Assembly: GCA_015486775.1 (NCBI GenBank)
Contig: WFRA01000421.1
Location: 1-7,135 of the forward strand
Reading direction: 5' to 3'
DNA from: Kiritimatiellales bacterium
GTDB taxonomy: Bacteria; Verrucomicrobiota; Kiritimatiellia; Kiritimatiellales; Pontiellaceae
DNA: 7,135 nucleotides
Position 1 is the first letter of the stretch, and the number at the start of each line of letters is the position of its first letter. The notes below the pieces were generated by a model. It had not been told where the DNA came from. It did not search any database and saw only the letters and a program-made list of their open reading frames with translations. Below, piece after piece: positions 1 to 5,107 of this stretch. The position numbers and the translations under genes are program-made.

Positions 1-218
1 CCCTATAATTGGGTATCTGAAAATTGCTTGTAAAAATCCCATTGTATTATTTCGATAAATTAAACAGCCAACTAAACCAAGATGCAGGAAAGAGGCGTGG
101 GCGGCAAGAGTTTCTATTTGCCGCATTTGGGGCGGTGCAATTGGATGCGCTTATGGATTGCCTTTTGATCGGTTTTCATGGAGATTCCCGCGCTATTAAC
201 GGAAATTTTGATTCAAGA
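1..218 (+). other. Leader region upstream of the phosphomutase gene
   Basis: The frame of the following gene stays open back to position 24, but the translation here has no family resemblance and the conserved mutase start lies at 219, so I read this as untranslated leader. A perfect TATAAT sits at 4-9 and could be a -10 box whose -35 element lies outside the window. A 7-bp perfect hairpin (GCGGCAA at 101-107, TTGCCGC at 118-124, loop of 10) lies in the middle. No riboswitch consensus is recognisable. Confidence 0.35.
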
Positions 219-1454
219 ATGAAGATTGTGGTTTTAGTTGGCGATGGCATGGGGGACTACCCCGTGGAGTCGCTGGGCGGCAAGACGCCCCTGCAGGCGG
301 CGCGGATTCCAACCCTTGGAAAAATCGCGGCGGCGGGGGAGGTGCGCCTGGTGAACACAGTTCCGGACGGTATGCCACCCGGTAGCGATGTGGCCAACAT
401 GGCGCTGCTCGGCTACGACGCGGCACTCAACTATACCGGTCGCGCGCCGATCGAGGCCGCCGGGGCGGAAATCCCGATGAAGCCGTCGGATGTCGCCTTC
501 CGCTGCAATCTGGTGACGGTGGCCGATGGAACGATGGACGACTATTCCGCCGGACACATCACCACCGAGGAGGGGCGGGCACTGGTGCGTTCGCTCCAAG
601 AGGCGCTGGGCAAAGAAGGATTGACCTTCCATCCCGGCGTGCAGTACCGCCATCTGCTCATTTGGGATGGCGGCCCGGCGGAGTGCGATTGCGTTCCGCC
701 GCACGAGTTCACCGACAAGCCGGTGGCCGAGCATCTGCCGAAAGGAAACCGGCAGGCGGAAATCCGCGAATTGATGGAGCTTTCGAAGGCTGTCTTTGCG
801 GATCATCCCGTAAACCAAAAGCGTATTGCGGAAGGGAAAAAGCCCGCAACGCAGATCTGGCTGTGGGGGCAGGGAAATGCCATGCAGCTGGAGACATACA
901 AAGCCCTCTATGGTCTGGGCGGCGGGGTGGTCTCCGCCGTCGACCTGCTGAAGGGTCTCGCAAAACTGGCCGGTCTGGAGGCACCCGATGTCGAAGGCGC
1001 AACCGGCTTCCTGGATACAAACTACCAGGGCAAGGTAGACGCGGCGCTTGAAATACTCGGACGGGAAGATTTTGTTTTCGTCCACATCGAAGCGCCGGAC
1101 GAATGCGGGCACATGGGCGATGCACAGAAAAAGACGCAGGCGATCGAAGAGTTCGATTCGCGGGTAGTCGCGCCGGTCTTCCAATGGTTGGAAGAAGCGG
1201 GCGAACCCTATACGCTGCTGCTATGCACCGACCATCGTACGCCGGTGGCCCTCAAGGGACACACCGCCGAGCCCGTTCCCATGGTGGTCTTGACCGGGCC
1301 AGTGGGAAAAATCGACACGCAGGTTGCGTTCGACGAAGACGTCAACGCCGGGAATGCACAAGGCATGGCCTGCACTTGGATACAACAAATACTTTCGCGG
1401 CACGCCGCAAAACAGGAAACAAAACCAACGGCGAACTGCGGAGGGCTTACATAA
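219..1454 (+). CDS. apgM: Cofactor-independent phosphoglycerate mutase, archaeal-type (apgM/ThrB2 family)
   Basis: This encodes a 411-residue alkaline-phosphatase-superfamily metalloenzyme, about the usual length for the archaeal-type 2,3-bisphosphoglycerate-independent phosphoglycerate mutase family. That enzyme interconverts 3- and 2-phosphoglycerate in glycolysis and gluconeogenesis in the cytoplasm. Visible motifs are the N-terminal metal site GDGMGDYP (Asp9), the phospho-acceptor loop PPGSDVANM with the predicted nucleophile Ser56, NYTGRAPIEA at 71-80, the metal ligands in HIEAPDECGH (Asp294, His298) and CTDH (Asp338, His339), and a further His348. The ATG at 219 is chosen because family members begin with this MKIVVLVGDGMG-like strand; the 65 in-frame residues upstream are unlike any family extension. 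The Shine-Dalgarno sequence is weak (GGA at 201-203). A bacterial subgroup of this family has been proposed to act as an alternative homoserine kinase, and sequence alone does not separate the two roles. The helicase gene follows 10 bases downstream. Confidence 0.88.
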   Translation: MKIVVLVGDGMGDYPVESLGGKTPLQAARIPTLGKIAAAGEVRLVNTVPDGMPPGSDVANMALLGYDAALNYTGRAPIEAAGAEIPMKPSDVAFRCNLVTVADGTMDDYSAGHITTEEGRALVRSLQEALGKEGLTFHPGVQYRHLLIWDGGPAECDCVPPHEFTDKPVAEHLPKGNRQAEIRELMELSKAVFADHPVNQKRIAEGKKPATQIWLWGQGNAMQLETYKALYGLGGGVVSAVDLLKGLAKLAGLEAPDVEGATGFLDTNYQGKVDAALEILGREDFVFVHIEAPDECGHMGDAQKKTQAIEEFDSRVVAPVFQWLEEAGEPYTLLLCTDHRTPVALKGHTAEPVPMVVLTGPVGKIDTQVAFDEDVNAGNAQGMACTWIQQILSRHAAKQETKPTANCGGLT

Positions 1455-1460
1455 GGAAAG
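1453..1460 (+). promoter_or_regulatory. Ribosome binding site overlapping the upstream stop codon
   Basis: AAGGAAAG at 1453-1460 overlaps the TAA stop (1452-1454) of the mutase gene and lies 4 bases before the TTG at 1465. It is the best Shine-Dalgarno sequence near the front of the helicase gene. It supports TTG as the start and suggests translational coupling between the two genes. Confidence 0.6.
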
Positions 1461-1464
1461 AACA

Positions 1465-3255
1465 TTGAGCCTAATCAAAAAAATCACTTCCATTTTCGGT
1501 AAAAAGGACGAGCCGAAAAAAACGGAAGCCACGAAACAGCAGAAAACATCGGCCTCGTTCAAGAACAAGCAGCGCAAGAAACCGCAGCAGGAAGAGTGGT
1601 CGCCGGGCGGCGGCAAAAAGAAGCCGAAGTCCCGCACGCAGCAGCAACGCCCGCAGGGCGGCAAGGGTCGCCCGCCCCAACGGAAGAAAAAACCGCAGGG
1701 GGGAGCGCCGTCGAAAAGCTACGAAGAGCGCCTCGCCGAATTCCGCCCCGAAGAGGAGGATCGCAAGCAGGCCTTCATCGCCCGCCACGAGCGTCGCCAG
1801 AAGGAGCGCGCAGAGCGCAGGAACAAGCGGCCTTCCGAACCGCGCGAGCGCAAGCCGCGTCCGGAGAAACCGCGCGAAGAGCGCCCAGAAAACCAGTTCA
1901 AGCCCCTGCCCAAGCGCGCTCCGCAACCCCGCGCGGAAGAGACCCCGTGGGATGCCTCCGAGTTTGCGGTGGAGCCCGAAGAGGGCAAGATCCGCTTCCA
2001 CGACCTAGATCTGCATCCCCGTTTGATGCGCGGCATCCACGCGCTGGGCTGGCAACACTGCACGCCGATCCAAGGCGAGATCCTGCCCGGAACGCTCAAG
2101 GGCAAGGACATGGCCGGCCGCGCGCAGACCGGCACCGGCAAGACCGCCGCCTTCCTGATCTCGATCATCAACCACTGCCTCAACAAGCCGCTGGAAAAGC
2201 AGAACCCGGGCCATCCCCGCGCGCTCATCATCGCGCCGACCCGCGAGCTGGCCATGCAGATTGCCGAGGATTCGCAAGGGTTGAACCGGTTCACCGGCCT
2301 GCGCACCGTCGTGCTCTATGGCGGCATGGACTATAACAAGCAGGAGCGGCAACTCGACGACATTGTCGACATCGTCGTCGCCACCCCCGGCCGCTTGCTC
2401 GACTTTGCCCAGAAAAATGTCGTCAACCTGCGTTCCGTGGAAATCATGGTGATCGACGAGGCCGACCGCATGCTCGATATGGGCTTTATCCCCGACGTGC
2501 GCCGGATCATCTACAAAACCCCGCAGAAGGAAAAGCGCCAGACCGTGCTCTTCTCCGCCACCCTCTCCGACGAGGTCATGCGCCTCGCCGCCGCGTGGAT
2601 GGTCGATCCCGAGCGCATCGATATCGAACCCGAGCAGGTGGCCGTCGATTCCGTCGACCAAAAGGTCTTCATCGTCACCGACAAGGAAAAGTTCCCGCTG
2701 CTCTACAACATCATCAAGAACGACAGCCCCGACCGGATCATTGTCTTCGCCAACCGGCGCGACCAGACCGAACGCCTCGCCGACGAGCTCGAGCGCTACA
2801 GCATCAAATGCGAAATGCTCTCCGGTGCCGTCACCCAGAAAAAGCGCATGCGCATCCTCGAGGACTTCAAGGCCGGCAAGGTCAAGGTATTGGTTGCCAC
2901 CGATGTTGCCGGGCGCGGCATCCACGTCGAGGGGGTCAGCCACGTGGTAAACTTTAACATTCCTGAAAATCCCGACGACTATGTCCACCGCATCGGCCGC
3001 ACTGGCCGAGCCGGCGCCACCGGCAAGTCGATCACCTTCGCCTGCGAGATGGAATCATTCGAGTTGCCCGCCATCGAAGAGCTACTCGGCATGGAGCTCA
3101 AATGCACCATGCCGCCCGAAGAGCTGCTCGAAGAGCTACCGCCCGCGCCGCCGCGCAAGCGTCGCCCGCCGCGCCGCGACGGCGACTCCCGTGGCGGTCG
3201 CCGTCCGCAAGTGGGTGGCCAGCGCCGTTCCGGCGGCCATGGTGGCCGCCGCTAG
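1465..3255 (+). CDS. DEAD-box ATP-dependent RNA helicase, RhlB/RhlE-like
   Basis: This encodes a 596-residue cytoplasmic RNA helicase that would unwind or remodel RNA using ATP. The core shows every family motif in order: Q motif FHDLDLH (178-184) with CTPIQ (199-203), motif I AQTGTGKT (220-227), PTRELA (258-263), TPGR (307-310), DEAD (331-334), SAT (364-366), FANRR (428-432), ATDVAGRG (478-485) and HRIGRTGR (508-515). The HxCTPIQ and GxAQTGTGKT wording is closest to RhlB, a partner of RNase E in Gammaproteobacteria; RhlE is the alternative, so no symbol is given. About 160 residues before the core are Lys/Arg/Gln/Pro-rich and probably disordered. The tail (561-596) is an RGG-like basic stretch; both ends likely bind RNA. 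The TTG start is chosen for its ribosome binding site and the amphipathic SLIKKITSIFGKK beginning. An in-frame ATG at 1324 would overlap the mutase by 131 bases and adds only mutase-shadow sequence. Confidence 0.9.
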   Translation: MSLIKKITSIFGKKDEPKKTEATKQQKTSASFKNKQRKKPQQEEWSPGGGKKKPKSRTQQQRPQGGKGRPPQRKKKPQGGAPSKSYEERLAEFRPEEEDRKQAFIARHERRQKERAERRNKRPSEPRERKPRPEKPREERPENQFKPLPKRAPQPRAEETPWDASEFAVEPEEGKIRFHDLDLHPRLMRGIHALGWQHCTPIQGEILPGTLKGKDMAGRAQTGTGKTAAFLISIINHCLNKPLEKQNPGHPRALIIAPTRELAMQIAEDSQGLNRFTGLRTVVLYGGMDYNKQERQLDDIVDIVVATPGRLLDFAQKNVVNLRSVEIMVIDEADRMLDMGFIPDVRRIIYKTPQKEKRQTVLFSATLSDEVMRLAAAWMVDPERIDIEPEQVAVDSVDQKVFIVTDKEKFPLLYNIIKNDSPDRIIVFANRRDQTERLADELERYSIKCEMLSGAVTQKKRMRILEDFKAGKVKVLVATDVAGRGIHVEGVSHVVNFNIPENPDDYVHRIGRTGRAGATGKSITFACEMESFELPAIEELLGMELKCTMPPEELLEELPPAPPRKRRPPRRDGDSRGGRRPQVGGQRRSGGHGGRR

Positions 3256-3282
3256 CGCTCGATTGTCCAGTCGTCCTTCGAA

Positions 3283-3311
3283 CTCGTCCCCGATCCACTC
3301 CCGGGGACGAG
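3283..3311. repeat. GC-rich hairpin after the helicase gene
   Basis: CTCGTCCCCG (3283-3292) and CGGGGACGAG (3302-3311) form a perfect 10-bp stem with a 9-nt loop, starting 28 bases after the helicase stop. There is no T-run after it, so it is not an intrinsic terminator by itself. It may stabilise the 3' end of the transcript or act with the terminator just downstream. Confidence 0.6.
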
Positions 3312-3325
3312 AGAATGGACGGAAT

Positions 3326-3348
3326 AAAACCGGCACTATGTCGGTTTT
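3326..3348 (+). terminator. Intrinsic terminator of the apgM-helicase operon
   Basis: AAAACCGGCA (3326-3335) pairs with TGTCGGTTTT (3339-3348) around a 3-nt CTA loop, a 10-bp stem with one G-T wobble that ends in four T residues. The matching A-run on the left would let it also work from the opposite strand. It lies 71 bases past the helicase stop and closes the operon. Confidence 0.75.
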
Positions 3349-3442
3349 GAAAATAAGGTCGGTATTCCTTTTGAAACCCCGTTGCGCCGCGTAATGGGAA
3401 AGGGTTCGAAATATCGAAATTAAAACTTGCTTGATGGCCAAT

Positions 3443-3470
3443 AATCCCATACCTAATCAGGTATGGGATT
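3443..3470. repeat. 28-bp palindromic repeat, upstream copy, covering a start codon
   Basis: Two perfect 12-bp arms, AATCCCATACCT (3443-3454) and AGGTATGGGATT (3459-3470), flank an AATC loop. A copy matching at 26 of 28 positions lies at 4048-4075 after the regulator gene. The ATG at 3463 that opens the regulator frame is inside the right arm. No T-run follows, so this copy is not a terminator. It could be an operator for the encoded winged-helix protein, a translation-blocking hairpin, or one end of a small repeat element. Confidence 0.75.
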
Positions 3471-4035
3471 CAGTCAATGCAATGTGCCGGCGCGTGAAGG
3501 ACTCTTCTGGGTTTTTTGTCGTATTCTAGCGGAGGAGACGCGACTACGGCTGTTGCTTGAAATCAGCAGGCACAAACGCTTGTCCGTGGCTGAATTGGCG
3601 CAGCAGGTGGGAATAGGAGAAACCAACGCCAGCATCCATCTCAAGATGCTCCATGGTGGAGGAATCATTGTTCCCTACCGGAAAAAGCAGCAAGTATTCT
3701 ATTCTGCGGAGGCACCGAAAACCGCCCATTTCGCAAGCCTGTTGCTGCCGGATCTCATCAAGGCCCTTCAGTCTGGGGTTTCGCCCAGCTCAATAATCCA
3801 CTTGCTGACGGCTTTTACCCACCAACGCCGTATCGAAGTGCTGCGCTCCTTGTCCCATGGCTCAAAGACATCCAAGGAGCTACTCGAAACTACAGGGATG
3901 ACTTCCTCGGCGCTTTCTCGGCACTTGATCAAGTTAAGATCGCGGGGTTTTGTTGTCAGGCAAGGCTCATCATATTGCATGGGTTGCCCCGATTCTCCTT
4001 TGGCTCGGACGCTACTCGAAACGTGCTTGTCCTGA
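3463..4035 (+). CDS. Tandem ArsR-like winged-helix transcriptional regulator
   Basis: This encodes a 190-residue protein with two winged helix-turn-helix units in one chain. Unit one spans about 22-81, with LAEETRLRLLLEIS typical of the ArsR first helices, the SVAELAQQVGIGETNASIHLK HTH and a wing ending in VFYS. Unit two spans about 115-171, with the same layout in HQRRIEVLRSL, SKELLETTGMTSSALSRHL and a short wing. The ArsR-type metal motif (ELCVCDL) is absent; cysteines occur at 6, 19, 172, 175 and 188 without a recognised site. Typical ArsR/SmtB proteins are about 100-120 residues and dimerise, so this resembles a covalent pseudo-dimer. Target and signal are unknown. The ATG at 3463 lacks a Shine-Dalgarno sequence and sits inside a perfect hairpin. 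GTG at 3484 is the alternative and would still keep both domains, but it too lacks a ribosome binding site. No partner gene is adjacent. Confidence 0.75.
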   Translation: MGFSQCNVPAREGLFWVFCRILAEETRLRLLLEISRHKRLSVAELAQQVGIGETNASIHLKMLHGGGIIVPYRKKQQVFYSAEAPKTAHFASLLLPDLIKALQSGVSPSSIIHLLTAFTHQRRIEVLRSLSHGSKTSKELLETTGMTSSALSRHLIKLRSRGFVVRQGSSYCMGCPDSPLARTLLETCLS

Positions 4036-4044
4036 TAGCCCGAA

Positions 4045-4078
4045 AAAAATCCCATACCTAATCAAGTGTGGGATTTTT
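4045..4078 (+). terminator. Intrinsic terminator built on the downstream 28-bp repeat
   Basis: A 15-bp interrupted stem (4045-4059 with 4064-4078, loop AATC) carries one mismatch and one G-T wobble and ends in a T-run. It begins 10 bases after the regulator stop. Its core (4048-4075) is the second copy of the palindrome at 3443-3470, differing by a G-to-A and an A-to-G change, both in the right arm. Confidence 0.75.
4048..4075. repeat. 28-bp palindromic repeat, downstream copy
   Basis: This matches the copy at 3443-3470 in 26 of 28 positions, including the unpaired AATC loop, which fixes the two copies as direct repeats 605 bases apart. Extra A and T residues on its flanks extend it into a terminator, a role the upstream copy cannot play. 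Confidence 0.75.
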
Positions 4079-4127
4079 ATGTTTTTCCCGTATCTTCTTT
4101 GCTCTTTTGCACGCAACGAATACGGTG

Positions 4128-4140
4128 GGTGTGGCACACC
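4128..4140. repeat. Short perfect dyad between the regulator and the DUF4338 fragment
   Basis: GGTGTG (4128-4133) and CACACC (4135-4140) form a 6+1+6 perfect dyad in the 164-base gap between the terminator and the next gene. It is operator-like in size, but nothing identifies a binding protein. The rest of this gap shows no recognisable gene or RNA. Confidence 0.3.
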
Positions 4141-4242
4141 AAGCCATCGACTACTCCTTGGCACATATGCCGTCATCTTGGCGCCATGACTGATGCCGTT
4201 ACCTTCCTAAGTGACGCATGTTAAATAGAATGCTCTTTTTTG

Positions 4243-4593
4243 ATGAACATTTCCGATCGGGTTTGTTCCGATGCGGATATGAAAAACCCAATCCGCATCC
4301 CCGACCCGACCGAACAGCAGCTATTGGATGGAGTACATGTACGCTTGTTGCGCGAACAGGAACGGCCGCGCTACGACGAATTGCTCGATAAACAGCACTC
4401 TCTCAAGAGTGGACAGCTCGTAGGCGAACAGCTCCGCTACGTGGCCGAATACGAGGGCGAATGGCTGGCTCTTCTCAGCTGGAGCGCCGGGAGCTACCAT
4501 CTGGCCGACCGCGACCGCTGGATCGGCTGGGATGCCGAGCAACGCCGGCGGCGGTTGCCCTTGATCGCCAATAATCCTAAAAAAAGCAGTTGA
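4243..4593 (+). pseudogene. Truncated DUF4338 (DruA-like) protein, N-terminal part only
   Basis: The frame encodes 116 residues. From VRLLREQERPRYDELL onward it reads like the front of DUF4338 proteins, which databases often label Druantia protein DruA: LVGEQLRYVAEYEGEW, ALLSWSAGSYHLADRD, RWIGWDAEQRRRRLPL and then IANN. In the family the chain continues from this Asn-Asn for roughly 150-200 more residues. Here it stops after PKKSS, which comes from foreign sequence beginning about 4576. No remainder of the family was found elsewhere in the window. The start is uncertain: TTG 4240, ATG 4243 and ATG 4279 are in frame and none has a clear ribosome binding site. DUF4338 genes occur as stand-alone multi-copy genes in PVC genomes. 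Without the other Druantia subunits and with most of the domain gone, no defence role should be assumed. The family call is from motif recognition, not a search. Confidence 0.62.
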
Positions 4594-4602
4594 ATAGGCG
4601 GC

Positions 4603-4965
4603 TTATGCTAGCAGGAGTTGGCCTCCGTCGGAGGTTGGCGGTAGCTGAAGGCCTTTGAGGAACTTTCTGAACGCACGGTGGAGCACACGTGCCCATTTCT
4701 CCTCCGGCTTCAACTGCGTCGCAGTTAGTATCCCTTCCAGGAAGGTCGATGTTTCCTTGAGGATTTCGCCCACTTTCTCGGCATCGCGTCCGGCCATGCT
4801 CAGGTGGATGAGCCGCTTGCCACCGGATCGAACCAGGCAGCCGACGAGGTTCTGGAGCATCGGTCGCGAGGTGATGGCCTCCATGTGCTCTTCGGGTTCG
4901 GCGAGACGGCAGAAGATATTCCACCAGTTGTAGACAAGCGCGATGACGATATTTTTCTTCTTGAC
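4603..4965 (-). pseudogene. C-terminal fragment of a DDE-type transposase
   Basis: Read on the - strand from 4965 to the TAA at 4605-4603, the frame gives about 120 residues that begin VKKKNIVIALVYNWWNIFCR and continue with EAITSRPMLQ and an SGGKRLIHLS-like segment. This resembles the distal part of insertion-sequence transposases, in which a YNWWN and a TSRP stretch follow the catalytic glutamate. The catalytic Asp and Glu residues would lie upstream and are missing: the codon just before (4966-4968) is an in-frame TAG. The internal ATG at 4884 is not a meaningful start. The fragment is convergent with the DUF4338 remnant and abuts it, so an element carrying it probably landed in that gene and then lost its front. 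The IS family is uncertain; IS1380- or IS4-like are both possible. Confidence 0.6.
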
Positions 4966-4970
4966 CTATC

Positions 4971-4998
4971 ATTCAGAGCGACGGCCGTCACTCTGGAT
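4971..4998. repeat. 28-bp near-perfect GC-rich palindrome (REP-like)
   Basis: The 14-base halves 4971-4984 and 4985-4998 are complementary except for one C/A mismatch and one G-T wobble, centred on GACGGCCGTC (4980-4989). It sits between the broken transposase and the putative left end of the IS1380 element and is in no gene. It looks like a dispersed palindromic repeat unit. I believe similar CAGAGCGACGGCCGTC palindromes recur in Verrucomicrobia-type genomes, but that is from memory. Confidence 0.5.
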
Positions 4999-5039
4999 AA
5001 TACCTGATTTCGTAAGATAATTTCAATAAAATAGATGGT

Positions 5040-5101
5040 ACCCGTTGGGCCACAAATGGTAATGTGATTTTACAACGAATCAAAAACCAAACCCAACGGG
5101 T
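5040..5101 (+). promoter_or_regulatory. Inverted repeat masking the transposase ribosome binding site
   Basis: ACCCGTTGGG (5040-5049) and CCCAACGGGT (5092-5101) are perfect 10-base complements with 42 bases between. The right arm contains most of the GGGTGA Shine-Dalgarno sequence (5098-5103) serving the ATG at 5108. A transcript entering from outside would carry both arms and could fold to hide the site. A promoter inside the loop would give an mRNA without the left arm. Such protection from read-through expression is known in IS10 and IS50; here it is inferred. Confidence 0.5.
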
Positions 5102-5107
5102 GAATAT

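Noticed and set aside
234..1184. Long open frame on the - strand opposite the mutase gene
   Set aside because: The + strand frame has all catalytic motifs of a known family; the - strand translation has no recognisable domain and is a GC-rich codon shadow.
2005..2988. 327-codon open frame on the - strand opposite the helicase core
   Set aside because: It lies opposite the conserved DEAD-box motifs, is rich in Asp/Gly/Val as expected of a shadow, and matches no family.
3371..3397. TTGAAA / TAATGG as a promoter for the regulator
   Set aside because: The spacer is only 15 bases and the -10 match is poor; not enough to call.
3950..4189. 79-codon + strand frame across the end of the regulator and its terminator
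   Set aside because: It overlaps a well-supported gene in another frame and reads through a terminator hairpin.
4243..4593. A Druantia anti-phage system
   Set aside because: Only the front part of one DruA-like domain remains, no helicase or other Druantia subunit is nearby, and DUF4338 genes often occur alone outside defence loci.
4622..4634. CCTCCG-T-CGGAGG perfect dyad
   Set aside because: It lies inside the coding part of the transposase fragment (Pro-Pro-Thr-Ser-Asp-Gly) and has a one-base loop; likely coincidental.
4655..5007. + strand open frames opposite the transposase fragment
   Set aside because: The - strand frame gives transposase-like sequence; the + strand frames give none.
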